Assembly (NCBI RefSeq): GCF_020215645.1
Contig: NZ_CP084058.1
Location: 2,604,001 to 2,668,000, forward strand
Length of the DNA stretch: 64,000 bases
Origin: Nonomuraea gerenzanensis
Lineage (GTDB): Bacteria; Actinomycetota; Actinomycetes; Streptosporangiales; Streptosporangiaceae
Direction: 5' to 3'
Within the stretch, counting starts at the first letter, position 1; every line of letters begins with the position of its first letter. Both the position numbers and the translations under genes were made by a program. The notes below the pieces were generated by a model. The model ran no database searches, was not told the DNA's origin, and saw nothing but the letters and a program-made list of their open reading frames with translations. Positions 8,579-17,692 of this stretch are shown in pieces.

Positions 8579-9354
8579 GGACGGGCGCCCTGCGGTTCGA
8601 CGTCAACCTGTCGATCCTGCTCACCGACCTGCCGCTGCTGGAGCGCCCGGCGGCGGCGGCCAAGCGCGGGTTCGACGCGGTCGAGCTGTGGTGGCCGTTC
8701 GACGGCCCCGACCCGGGCGGGGCGGCGCTGGCGGAGCTGCGGCAGGCCATCGAGGACGCCGGGGTGCGCCTGGTGGGGCTCAACTTCGACGCCGGCGACA
8801 TGGCGGCGGGCGAGCGCGGCCTGCTGGCCAGGCCGGAGACCTCGGCCCGCTTCCAGGCCAACATCGACGTCGCCGTCCGGCTCGCGGGCGAGCTGGGCTG
8901 CCCGGTGCTGAACGCTCTCTACGGCAACGGCCCCGGCACGGACCGGGACCTGGCCGTGGCGAACCTGCGCAGGGCCGCCGACGCGGCCAGGAGCATCGGC
9001 GCCACCGTGGTCGTCGAGGCGCTCAACTCGCACGAGAACCCGCTCTACCCGATCACCTCGGCGGGCTCGGTGTTCGAGCTGATCGACCAGGTGGACAGGG
9101 ACAACGTGGCCTTCCTGGCCGACCTCTACCACCTGCACCGGATGGGCGAGAACGTGCTCGCGCTCATCGACCGGCACGCGGGCCGGTTCGGGCACGTGCA
9201 GATCGCCGACGATCCCGGCAGGGGGCGGCCGGGGAGCGGCGGGATGCCGTACGAGGAGATCTTCGCGCGCCTGGAGGCGGCGGGGTATCGCGGGCACGTC
9301 GGCCTGGAGTACCGGCACCAGGGGCCGGGCGCGTTCGACTGGAGGCAGGGATGA
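8575..9354 (+). CDS. hyi: Hydroxypyruvate isomerase family protein
   Basis: A 259-residue TIM-barrel protein of the hydroxypyruvate isomerase/xylose isomerase-like family, which interconverts hydroxypyruvate and tartronate semialdehyde. Typical segments are [11 protein letters not shown] at the start, [23 protein letters not shown] with the metal-binding Glu, [28 protein letters not shown] and [11 protein letters not shown] near the end. The GTG at 8575 overlaps the previous stop (GTGA), and the gene end overlaps glxR by an ATGA. Much longer openings in this frame upstream are shadows of the two ligase genes. The position between CoA-ligase genes and glxR-gcl supports a role in glyoxylate or hydroxypyruvate use. 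Confidence 0.88.
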   Translation: MRTGALRFDVNLSILLTDLPLLERPAAAAKRGFDAVELWWPFDGPDPGGAALAELRQAIEDAGVRLVGLNFDAGDMAAGERGLLARPETSARFQANIDVAVRLAGELGCPVLNALYGNGPGTDRDLAVANLRRAADAARSIGATVVVEALNSHENPLYPITSAGSVFELIDQVDRDNVAFLADLYHLHRMGENVLALIDRHAGRFGHVQIADDPGRGRPGSGGMPYEEIFARLEAAGYRGHVGLEYRHQGPGAFDWRQG

Positions 9355-10211
9355 ACATCGGGTTCGTCGGCTTGGGGATCATGGGCAGCCCGATGGCCGC
9401 CAACCTCCTCAAAGCCGGATATGTCGTGACCGGTTATGACGTGAGCGCCGAGCGCGTCGAGCAGCTCGTCGCCCTGGGCGGCAAGGGCGCCACGGGCGTC
9501 GTGGACGCGGTCGCCGGCGCGGACGTCGTGATCTCGATGCTGCCCGACTCGCCGCAGGTGGAGGCGGTGGCGCCGCTCGTCATCGAGTACGGCAAGCCGA
9601 ACCTGCTCTACATCGACATGAGCACGATCAAGCCTGAGACCTCCCGGTGGGTGGCCAGGGAGGCCGCGCAGGCCGGCGTACGGGCCCTGGACGCGCCCGT
9701 CAGCGGCGGCGAGCGCGGCGCCGTGGACGGCACCCTGTCGATCATGGTCGGCGGGGCGCCCGACGACTTCGAGGCGGCCAGGCCCGTGCTGGAGCGCCTG
9801 GGCGTCACCATCGTGCACGTCGGCCCGGCCGGCGCGGGCCAGACCGTCAAGGCCGCCAACCAGCTCGTCGTCGGCGGCATCTACGGGCTGGTCTCCGAGG
9901 CGATCGTGCTGCTGGAGGCCTCGGGCGTGGACCCGACGCCGGGCCTGGACGTGCTGGCGGGCGGCCTGGCCGGCTCCCGGATCCTGGAGCTCAAGCGGCA
10001 CACCATGGTCAAGCGGGAGTTCGCCCCCGGCTTCCGCATCGACCTGCACCACAAGGACATGGGCATCGCCCTGGCCGCCGCCCGCGAGGCCGGCGTCAGC
10101 CTGCCGCTCACCGGGCAGGTCGCCCAGCTCGTGGCCGCGGCCAGGGCGCAGGGCCACGGCTCGCTCGACCACTCCGCCCTGCTCAAGGTGATCGAAAGGC
10201 TCAACGCATGA
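9351..10211 (+). CDS. glxR: 2-hydroxy-3-oxopropionate (tartronate semialdehyde) reductase
   Basis: A 286-residue beta-hydroxyacid dehydrogenase that reduces tartronate semialdehyde to D-glycerate with NAD(P)H. The dinucleotide fold opens with GFVGLGIMGSPMAANL (residues 4-19). The substrate motif DAPVSGGERGAVDG lies near residues 115-128, and the catalytic lysine (GQTVKAANQ) is Lys167. The C-terminal helical domain ends normally and the length fits the family. It overlaps both hyi and the carboligase-like gene by four bases, so the three are co-translated. It would consume the product of the carboligase or isomerase. Other members of the family reduce 3-hydroxyisobutyrate or succinic semialdehyde, but context favours this assignment. 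Confidence 0.9.
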   Translation: MNIGFVGLGIMGSPMAANLLKAGYVVTGYDVSAERVEQLVALGGKGATGVVDAVAGADVVISMLPDSPQVEAVAPLVIEYGKPNLLYIDMSTIKPETSRWVAREAAQAGVRALDAPVSGGERGAVDGTLSIMVGGAPDDFEAARPVLERLGVTIVHVGPAGAGQTVKAANQLVVGGIYGLVSEAIVLLEASGVDPTPGLDVLAGGLAGSRILELKRHTMVKREFAPGFRIDLHHKDMGIALAAAREAGVSLPLTGQVAQLVAAARAQGHGSLDHSALLKVIERLNA

Positions 10212-11929
10212 ACCGCATGCCCTGCATGGAGGCCGTGGTCCAGGTGCTGGAGTCGGAGGGGGTGGACACCGTCTTCGGCATCCCGGGCGCGGCGATCCTC
10301 CCCCTCTACGCCGCGCTCCAGAACAGCTCGATCCGGCACATCACCGTACGCCACGAGGAGGGCGGCACCCACGCGGCCGACGGCTGGGCCAGGGTCACCG
10401 GGAACGTCGGCGTCTGCATCGGCACCAGCGGCCCCGCGGGCACGAACATGATCACCGGCCTCTACACCGCGCTGGCCGACTCGATCCCGATGATCTGCGT
10501 CACCGGCCAGGCCGTGACCTCCAAGCTGCACCAGGAGGCCTTCCAGGCGGTGGACATCGTGGAGATCGCCAAGCCGGTGACCAAGTGGGCGGTGCAGCTC
10601 AAGGAGCCTGCCCAGGCGCCCTGGCTGTTCAGGGAGGCGTTCAGGATCGCGCGGTCGGGGCGCCCCGGGCCGGTGCTCATCGACCTGCCGCTCGACGTCC
10701 AGCGCGGTTCCTGCCGGTACGACCCCGCGCTGGACGCGCCGCTGCCCGTCGAGGTGCCCCGGCCGCTGCCCAAGGCCGTCCGGGCGGCCATGGACCTGCT
10801 GGAGGAGGCCAGGCGGCCGATCATCCTGGCGGGCGGCGGCGTGATCATCGGGGACGCGACCGACGAGCTGCGGGCGCTGGCCGAGCACCTCCAGGTGCCG
10901 GTACAGGTGACGCTGATGGGCAAGGGGGCCTTCCCCGAGGACCACCCGCTGTTCGCGGGGATGGCCGGCATACAGACGCAGACGCGGTGGGGCAACGCCG
11001 CGTTCCTGGAGAGCGACCTGGTGCTGGCCGTCGGTGCCCGGTTCGGCGACCGGCACACCGGGGACCTCGACGTCTACCGTCGGGGGCGCAAGTTCGTGCA
11101 CGTGGACATCGACCCCATGCAGATCGGGCGGGTCTTCGAGCCCGACCTGGGCGTGCTCGGGCACGCCCGGCCGGTGCTGGCCGACCTGCGCGACGAGGCG
11201 CGCCGCCGCGGCGGGCCCAGGCAGGCGGGCAAGTGGCCGCGCCGGGTCGCCGAGCTGCGCGGCACGATGGGCCGCCGCGACGACTTCGAGGACGTGCCGA
11301 TCAAGCCGCCCAGGGTGTTCAAGGAGATCAACGAGTACTTCCCGCGCGACACCACGTTCGTCACCGCCATCGGGCTCTACCAGATCTGGTCCGGCCAGTT
11401 CCAGACCACCTTCCTGCCGCGCCGCTACCTGGTCTGCGGGCAGGCGGGGCCGCTGGGCTGGGAGGTGCCCGCGGCCATGGGGGTCAAGCTGGCCCATCCG
11501 GAGCGGCAGGTCGTGGCGGTGGTCGGCGACTACTCCTTCCAGTTCCTGATGGAGGAGGTGGCGGTGGCGGCGCAGTACCGGGTGCCGTTCGTGATCGTCA
11601 TGATCAACAACGAGTACCTGGGGCTGATCAGGCAGGCGGAGCTCCCGTACGGCATGAACTACGCCGTCGACCTGCACTACGGGGAGGGCGGCATCGACCA
11701 CGTCAAGGCCATGGAGGCGTTCGGCTGCCCGGCCCGGCGGGTGGAGCTGCCCGGCGACATCCGCGACGCGCTGGCCTGGGCCAGCGCCGAGGCGGCGAGC
11801 AAGCGGCTGCCGGTGCTGGTGGAGGTGATGGTGGAGCGCGAGGCGAACGCCGCCATGGGGCCGTCGCTGGAGGCGATCAAGGAGTTCGAGCCGCTGCCCG
11901 AGCTCATCACCGCCGACTGGTCCGACTGA
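10208..11929 (+). CDS. gcl: Glyoxylate carboligase-like ThDP enzyme with a Glu at the hallmark Val site
   Basis: A 573-residue thiamine diphosphate enzyme, most like glyoxylate carboligase, which joins two glyoxylates into tartronate semialdehyde and CO2. Gcl-like stretches are VCIGTSGPAGTNMITGLY, HQEAFQAVDIVEIAKPV, SGRPGPVLIDLP, CGQAGPLGWEVPAAMG and GLIRQAEL. The ThDP motif runs from GDYSFQF to INNEYL. In E. coli Gcl the residue that contacts the ThDP ring is Val51 (RHVEG), a rare loss of the usual Glu. Here the aligned residue is Glu50 (RHEEG), as in acetolactate synthases. Either the enzyme makes tartronate semialdehyde by the standard mechanism or it uses another 2-oxo acid. The ATG overlaps the glxR stop. 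Confidence 0.82.
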   Translation: MNRMPCMEAVVQVLESEGVDTVFGIPGAAILPLYAALQNSSIRHITVRHEEGGTHAADGWARVTGNVGVCIGTSGPAGTNMITGLYTALADSIPMICVTGQAVTSKLHQEAFQAVDIVEIAKPVTKWAVQLKEPAQAPWLFREAFRIARSGRPGPVLIDLPLDVQRGSCRYDPALDAPLPVEVPRPLPKAVRAAMDLLEEARRPIILAGGGVIIGDATDELRALAEHLQVPVQVTLMGKGAFPEDHPLFAGMAGIQTQTRWGNAAFLESDLVLAVGARFGDRHTGDLDVYRRGRKFVHVDIDPMQIGRVFEPDLGVLGHARPVLADLRDEARRRGGPRQAGKWPRRVAELRGTMGRRDDFEDVPIKPPRVFKEINEYFPRDTTFVTAIGLYQIWSGQFQTTFLPRRYLVCGQAGPLGWEVPAAMGVKLAHPERQVVAVVGDYSFQFLMEEVAVAAQYRVPFVIVMINNEYLGLIRQAELPYGMNYAVDLHYGEGGIDHVKAMEAFGCPARRVELPGDIRDALAWASAEAASKRLPVLVEVMVEREANAAMGPSLEAIKEFEPLPELITADWSD

Positions 11930-11940
11930 GGAGGATGGAC

Positions 11941-13470
11941 ATGCGGCTCAAGCCTGGCACGTCCTGGCGGGAGACCTACGAACGGTGCTGTTCGGTGGCC
12001 CCGGAAGCCTTCCACGACGATCGGGTGCTGAACCACTGGGGCGGCATCTGGCACCGCGACGGGCGGCCGGTCCCCGGCTTCTCGCCGCTCGACGGCTCGG
12101 CCATCGCCGGCCTGCCCAGGCTCGACCGGGCCGGCGCCGGCCGCGCGGTGGCGGGCGCGGTGGAGGAGCACCAGCGCTGGCGCCACCTGCCGCTCGCCGA
12201 GCGCAAGGCGATGGTGTCGGCGGCCGTGGAATCCATGGCCGCGCACCGCGACCTGCTGGCGCTGCTGCTGGTCTGGGAGATCGGCAAGCCGTGGAAGACG
12301 GCCTGCGCCGACGTGGACCGCTGCCTGGACGGCGTGCGCTGGTACGTCGAGGAGATCGACCGCATGGTGGCGGGCCGCACGCCGCTGCCGGGGCCGGTCA
12401 GCAACATCGCGAGCTGGAACTACCCGATGAGCGTGCTCATGCACGCCATGCTCGTGCAGGCGCTGGCCGGCAACGCGGTGATCGCCAAGACCCCCACGGA
12501 CGGCGGCCTGTGCTGCCTGACCCTCGCCTGCGCCCTCGCCGTCCGCGAGGGCCTGCCGTTCACGCTGGTCAGCGGGGGAGGAGCGGAGCTGTCACCGGTG
12601 CTCGTCGGCTCCGGCTCGCTGGGCTGCGTGTCGTTCGTGGGCGGCAGGGACGCCGGCGCGAAGGTCTCCACCTCGCTGGCCGACCTCGGGCGCCGCCACG
12701 TGCTGGAGCAGGAGGGGCTGAACTGCTGGGGCGTGTGGGAGTACGGCGACTGGGACCTGCTCACCCGGCAGCTGCGCGGCTCCTTCGACTACGCCAAGCA
12801 GCGCTGCACCGCCTACCCGCGCTTCGTCGTGCAGCGCTCGCTGTTCCACGAGTTCCTGGCGGCCTACCTGGAGGCGGTCGGGTCGCTGCGCTTCGGGCAC
12901 CCGCTGGCCGTGGCGGACCCCGGCGACCCGCTGCCGTCGCTCGACTTCGGCCCGCTGATCAACGCCTCGAAGGCCAAGGAACTGGCCGACCAGGTGGACG
13001 AGGCGATCACGAGGGGCGGCGTGCCGATCCACCGCGCGTCCCTCGACTTCGGACATTTCCTCCCAGGCCAGGATATTTCCGCCTACTTCGCCCCAACGGC
13101 CCTGCTCAACCCCCCGCCCTCCTCACCCCTCCACCACGCGGAGCCGTTCGGCCCCGTCGACACGATCGTCCTGGTGGACACGGAGGCGGAGCTGCTGGCC
13201 GCGATGAACGCCAGCAACGGCGCCCTGGTGGCCACGCTGTCCTGCGAGTCGGCGGAGACCTTCGCCCGCCTCGCCCCCGAGGTGCGTGCCTTCAAGGTCG
13301 GTCACAACCGGCCGCGCTCGCGCGGGGACCGCGAGGAGCTCTTCGGCGGGCTCGGCGCCTCGTGGCGCGGCGCGTTCGTCGGCGGCGACCTGCTCGTCCG
13401 CGCCGCCACCACCGGCCAGGACGGCGAACGCCTCCCGGGCAACTTCCCCAGCTACACGCTGCTGCCGTAG
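11941..13470 (+). CDS. Aldehyde dehydrogenase family protein
   Basis: A 509-residue NAD(P)-dependent aldehyde dehydrogenase. The Asn of the active site is in NIASWNYPMSV (about residues 155-165), the general-base Glu probably in VLEQEGLN (about 257) and the nucleophilic Cys in AKQRCTAYPR (about residue 287). The GAGGAGG at 11928-11934 is directly against the ATG at 11935 but six bases from the ATG at 11941, so the latter is chosen. It follows the gcl-like gene by 11 bp and ends the operon. Glyoxylate, glycolaldehyde or tartronate semialdehyde would be plausible substrates from context. The usual ELGG loop is altered, so it belongs to a divergent subgroup. Confidence 0.82.
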   Translation: MRLKPGTSWRETYERCCSVAPEAFHDDRVLNHWGGIWHRDGRPVPGFSPLDGSAIAGLPRLDRAGAGRAVAGAVEEHQRWRHLPLAERKAMVSAAVESMAAHRDLLALLLVWEIGKPWKTACADVDRCLDGVRWYVEEIDRMVAGRTPLPGPVSNIASWNYPMSVLMHAMLVQALAGNAVIAKTPTDGGLCCLTLACALAVREGLPFTLVSGGGAELSPVLVGSGSLGCVSFVGGRDAGAKVSTSLADLGRRHVLEQEGLNCWGVWEYGDWDLLTRQLRGSFDYAKQRCTAYPRFVVQRSLFHEFLAAYLEAVGSLRFGHPLAVADPGDPLPSLDFGPLINASKAKELADQVDEAITRGGVPIHRASLDFGHFLPGQDISAYFAPTALLNPPPSSPLHHAEPFGPVDTIVLVDTEAELLAAMNASNGALVATLSCESAETFARLAPEVRAFKVGHNRPRSRGDREELFGGLGASWRGAFVGGDLLVRAATTGQDGERLPGNFPSYTLLP

Positions 13471-13480
13471 CCCGGCAGCC

Positions 13481-13819
13481 TCAGAAGGCCCCGAAGCGGG
13501 TCGCCACCAGCAGCACCAGGAAGGTGAGCATGGCGACCCGCAACACCTTCCCGCCGACCCCCAGGGACGGCCACGACAGATAGGCCAGCCACCCCACGAA
13601 GGCGAGCACCGGCAGCACGGCCACGCCGCCCAGGGGGTTGGTCACGGCGAACCCCGCCAGCAGCAGGATCACCAGCAGGACCGGCGCCACCCATCGGGGC
13701 ACCTGGGTGAACAGGAACGTCATCGGCACCGCGCTGCGCCGCTCGACCGCCTTGCGGAAACCGGTCGCGCCCGGCGTGAAGTACTGCTCGCCCTGGGGCT
13801 GCTTGTTGTCAGGGGCCAC
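13481..13819 (-). CDS. Small membrane protein, DUF6703-like
   Basis: A 112-residue protein with a hydrophilic N terminus containing RRSAVPMTFLFTQVPRW and three membrane segments at about residues 44-60, 66-84 and 94-108. The pattern is that of an actinobacterial conserved membrane protein (DUF6703). It begins with GTG at 13819 and is divergent from the caspase-like gene, with 57 bp between them. It converges on the aldehyde dehydrogenase, 10 bp apart. Function is unknown. Confidence 0.8.
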   Translation of the reverse strand: MAPDNKQPQGEQYFTPGATGFRKAVERRSAVPMTFLFTQVPRWVAPVLLVILLLAGFAVTNPLGGVAVLPVLAFVGWLAYLSWPSLGVGGKVLRVAMLTFLVLLVATRFGAF

Positions 13820-13876
13820 GACCAGAGCCTACGGGAATCGCCGTAACGCAGGCAGGCATGCCGGGGATCCCGAGTT

Positions 13877-16800
13877 ATGGGGCGTGTGTACCGCGCGCTG
13901 TCCGTCGGCATACCCGAGACGGAAGGCTGGGCCGGCCTGCCCTTCGGCCGGGAGCTGCTGGACGAGCTGGCGCAGGCGCTGAAGACGCTCGGCTACACCT
14001 GTGAGGTGCGGCTCGGGCCGTCGAGCGCCGGCCTCGGCGCGTCCGTACGCGACAGCCTGGGGGAATCGGGAGACGAAGGTGTCCTGCTCGTCCATGTCCT
14101 GGGCCATGGTGTCCAGGGCCGCAGCGACGCCCTGTACGTGCTCGGCAGCGACGGCGTCAGGACGGGCGAGAACGATGTCGCCTCCTGGCTGAGCGAGCTG
14201 GAGGACCTGCCCGGCCGCCCGGCGGCACTGCTGTTGCTGGACCTGTGCCACTCGGGGGCGATGGCCCGCCTGCCGTGGCAGCTCAGGCACGCTGACGGCA
14301 CCGCCCGCTCCTGGGTGCTGGCAGCCTGCGCGCAGGACGAGCAGGCCTACGACGGCCGCTTCACCCGCGCGCTGGTGACCGTGCTGAAGGCACTGGCCAC
14401 CGACGAGCTCGGCGTTGATCCCTCGGTCAGGCACGTGCCACTGCAGACGATCGGACGGGCGGTGCTCAGGGAGGTCACCAGGCTGCGCGGCAAGGGGTAC
14501 CGGCAGAGCGTCACCGGCAGCGTCATCGACTTCCTGGCCGAACCCGACCTGCCGTTCTTTCCCAACCCGCACCACCGTGATGGGGGCGTGCGCGTGCTGC
14601 TCGACCCGGTGATGGCGCCGTTCCTGGACGAGGGCGTCGACCCGGGGGCGCTGCCGCAGCTCGACGTCGGAGTCGACGGGCGGCACTTCGTGGACAGGGC
14701 GTCCGGAGGGTCGCTGACGGGAGCGCTGGTGGGCTTCTTCACCGGGCGCAAGGAGCAAGTGGCGACCCTGTCGGAGTGGATCGACGGCTTCGGCGACGGC
14801 CGGCTGCTCGTCGTCACCGGAGGCGCGGGATCGGGTAAGTCGACGCTGCTGGGCGTCATGGTGTGTGCCGCTCATCACCGCTTGCGTGAGGTGACCAGGC
14901 CCTTGTGGAAGCGCGCGGTGCGCGCACCGTACCAGGTTCCCGAGGGCCTGTTCGCTGCCGTGCACGCACGGCAGCGAACACTGGGTGAGATCGTCTCCTC
15001 GCTGGCCAGGCAGCTCGGCCTCGATCCTGTCGCCGATCCCGCCGGGTTACTGGCGGCCCTGCCCGGGGGCGGGCGATCGCCGGTGATCGTGCTCGACGCC
15101 CTGGACGAGGCCGAGGACGGTCCGGCCGTCCTGCGGGAGCTGCTGCTGCCGCTGGTGGAGTGCGGCGGGGTGCGGCTCGTAGTCGGGGTGCGCAAGTACG
15201 AGGAATACCAGCCGTTGCGGGCGGCGGCTCGCGTGATCGACCTGGACGAGGTGGAGGCGGGCGTGCTGGAGGACGACCTGCACCACTATGTCTCCGACCT
15301 GCTGCGCGGCACCGAGCGGTATCGGAGGCTGGGCGCGGTGGTCGGCGGCTTCGCCGGCGCGCTCGCCACCGCCCTCACCGAGGGCGGCATGGATCGGTCA
15401 TGGGGAGAGTTCCTGGTCGCCAGGATCTACACCCGGTCCTTCGCCGAGGGGACGCCGGTCGCCGATCCCGTCGAGGCCGAGGAGATCGGGCGCGGCGTTC
15501 CCCGTACGGTGACCGAAGTGTTCGACCAGGACCTGGCGGCCCGCGGGCAGCCGTGGCTGCGCTCGGTGCTGGCGGCGCTGGCACAGGCACACGGCCAGGG
15601 GATGCCGGTCAGCGTGCTGGCCAGGCTCGTGGGTCCGACTCGGGACGAGGCGCCGACCAACCCCGCGCTGGAGCCGCGGGTGCACGACGCGCTGAAGACC
15701 GGGCGGTTCTACCTCAGGACATCCGTGGACGTCGACGGGGTCACCCTGTACCGGCTGTTCCACCAGGGACTGGCCGATCATCTCAAGGCGAGGTCGGGCA
15801 TCACCGCGAGCGTCGTGCTCGATCGGCTGCTGAGCCCGCTGGGGCCGCCGGAGGAGCGGTGGCGGGCCGCCGAGCCGTACGTGCTGCGACACGCGATCCA
15901 GCACGCGGCCGACGCCGGGCGGACGGAGGAGTTGTCGGACGACCAGGAGTTCCTGGCACGGGCCCCGGTCGAGGCTCTGGAGCCGCTGTTCGGCCGTCTG
16001 GCCCCGAGACTGGCCGCCGATCTGCGTGCGGTCGCCCACGCTCGGGAGCCCGCGCGGCGTGCCGTTCTCGACCTGGCCATGCTGCGGACCGGCCGGGCGG
16101 TGGACGGCACCGGCGACGGCTGGCGTCCTCTGTGGATCAGGCCACGGTCGCGCCTGCACGAGCCCGCGTTTCAGCACGCGCAATCCCTGGAACACGCACG
16201 GGCCAAGGGCGTGCGTGCGCTTGAGATCGCCGATGTGGCAGGCGCGCGCATGGCGGTCGCCGCGGATCGGCTCGGGGTCGTGAGGTTGTGGGACCTGGCC
16301 CGGGGCCGGCTCGTGCGCGAGTTCACGACGCATTCGGGGACCGTCAGCGCGCTGGCCGTCGGCACGCTCGACGACAACCCGGTGGCGCTGGTGGGCGGCG
16401 GCGCCGACGGCTCACTCCAGGCGTGGGACCTGGCCACCGGGACGCAGGTGGGGCCGCCGCTGCGGCACAGGAGCGCCGTCACAGCCGTCGCCATGTACGA
16501 CCGCGACACCGTCGTCAGCGCGGCTCACGAGGACTCGCTCCGCTTCTGGAACCTTCGGACGGGCGAGGTGGCGGTCGGGCCGAAGACGGCTGTCTCCCCG
16601 GGGAGCCCCGTGGCGGCACTGAGCGTCAGCCATCACACGTCATCGGCTCCCACGCTCGTCCTCCTGCTGAAGGACGGGACGCTCGTGGCCGGCCAGCACT
16701 ACCTGCCCATGGGGGCGTGCGCCATCCTGGTGACGAAGGTCGGGCCGCAGCCGGTGATCATCGCCGGCGACCGCAACGGCGTCGTGAGCATGCTGGACCT

Positions 16801-17692
16801 GTCCACGCTGGCGAACCGCGCGGCTCCTCTGCGCTGCCACGACGGGCCGGTACGCGCGCTGAACGTTCTGCAGGTGCCCGCCGGGCCGATGGTCGTGACA
16901 CTGGGCGCGGACGAGGTCCTGCGGTTCATCCACCTGGACACGTGGACCCCCAAGCCGCTCATGCAGGTGGCCGCCCCGGATGCGCGGACGGCGGTGGCAA
17001 CGGTCGTCGAGAGGACGCCTGTCATGGTCACCGGCTCCTGGCGCGGTTCGGTGGACGTGTGGAGACCGTGCTCCAGCCTGCTGTCGAGAGCCGTCGACCC
17101 CAGGCTCGTACCCGCTGGTCCCGGCTGGCGGCTGGTCGAGGAGGAGGCCGTCGTCTCGCTCGTCAGCGGTGAGCGGACCGGCGACGCGCCCGAGGGCTGG
17201 GCGGGCGGGCAGATCGTGCTCATCGGAGGCAGGCCCTGGCTGGCGGTCCCGAGATTGCGGCGACGGCGGCCAGGACAGCCTGTCCCGCTGTGGGACCCGG
17301 AGCGGGACCGGCGGGCCGAGATCGGCGCGCCGGGAGGCACACCGCTCCCGAGAGGTGACGAGCTGATCTGTCAGGGGCAGCGGGCAAGGGTCATCAGGAC
17401 CGCTTCTGGCGGTGTCGCCGTGCACTCGGATCAAGGGCAGGAGACGCGGGCCGAGCTCAGACCCCACGCAGGGGACGTGACCGCCGTGGCCGCGACAGAG
17501 CTCGGAGAGCGGGACGTCGTGCTGACCGGCGGCTCGGACGGATGGGTGCACCTCCTCGACGTCCACGAATGGCGCGTGGTGGACTCCGTCTACGTCGGAG
17601 ATCCCGTTCAGCACGTGCTCGCCTCACCCGACGGCCACCTCGTGGTGATGACCGCATCCGAGACGATCGGTTTCCGCAGGGAGCTCACATGA
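13877..17692 (+). CDS. Caspase-like protease / STAND NTPase / WD40 fusion
   Basis: A 1271-residue, three-part protein with no membrane segment. Residues 1 to about 240 are a caspase-like (C14) domain: the catalytic His77 is in VLGHGVQGRS and Cys124 in LLDLCHSGAM, after LLVHV and LLLL strands. Residues about 290-640 are a STAND/NACHT-type NTPase with Walker A GGAGSGKST (315-323) and Walker B VIVLDALDEAED (403-414). A helical stretch follows, and from about 780 to the end there are WD40-like repeats (VRLWDLARG, LQAWDLATG, LRFWNLRTG, VHLLDVHEW). This is the layout of NLR-like sensors: repeats sense, the NTPase assembles, the protease acts. The start could also be the GTG two codons later. It is coupled by ATGA to a hydrolase gene. 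Confidence 0.88.
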   Translation: MGRVYRALSVGIPETEGWAGLPFGRELLDELAQALKTLGYTCEVRLGPSSAGLGASVRDSLGESGDEGVLLVHVLGHGVQGRSDALYVLGSDGVRTGENDVASWLSELEDLPGRPAALLLLDLCHSGAMARLPWQLRHADGTARSWVLAACAQDEQAYDGRFTRALVTVLKALATDELGVDPSVRHVPLQTIGRAVLREVTRLRGKGYRQSVTGSVIDFLAEPDLPFFPNPHHRDGGVRVLLDPVMAPFLDEGVDPGALPQLDVGVDGRHFVDRASGGSLTGALVGFFTGRKEQVATLSEWIDGFGDGRLLVVTGGAGSGKSTLLGVMVCAAHHRLREVTRPLWKRAVRAPYQVPEGLFAAVHARQRTLGEIVSSLARQLGLDPVADPAGLLAALPGGGRSPVIVLDALDEAEDGPAVLRELLLPLVECGGVRLVVGVRKYEEYQPLRAAARVIDLDEVEAGVLEDDLHHYVSDLLRGTERYRRLGAVVGGFAGALATALTEGGMDRSWGEFLVARIYTRSFAEGTPVADPVEAEEIGRGVPRTVTEVFDQDLAARGQPWLRSVLAALAQAHGQGMPVSVLARLVGPTRDEAPTNPALEPRVHDALKTGRFYLRTSVDVDGVTLYRLFHQGLADHLKARSGITASVVLDRLLSPLGPPEERWRAAEPYVLRHAIQHAADAGRTEELSDDQEFLARAPVEALEPLFGRLAPRLAADLRAVAHAREPARRAVLDLAMLRTGRAVDGTGDGWRPLWIRPRSRLHEPAFQHAQSLEHARAKGVRALEIADVAGARMAVAADRLGVVRLWDLARGRLVREFTTHSGTVSALAVGTLDDNPVALVGGGADGSLQAWDLATGTQVGPPLRHRSAVTAVAMYDRDTVVSAAHEDSLRFWNLRTGEVAVGPKTAVSPGSPVAALSVSHHTSSAPTLVLLLKDGTLVAGQHYLPMGACAILVTKVGPQPVIIAGDRNGVVSMLDLSTLANRAAPLRCHDGPVRALNVLQVPAGPMVVTLGADEVLRFIHLDTWTPKPLMQVAAPDARTAVATVVERTPVMVTGSWRGSVDVWRPCSSLLSRAVDPRLVPAGPGWRLVEEEAVVSLVSGERTGDAPEGWAGGQIVLIGGRPWLAVPRLRRRRPGQPVPLWDPERDRRAEIGAPGGTPLPRGDELICQGQRARVIRTASGGVAVHSDQGQETRAELRPHAGDVTAVAATELGERDVVLTGGSDGWVHLLDVHEWRVVDSVYVGDPVQHVLASPDGHLVVMTASETIGFRRELT

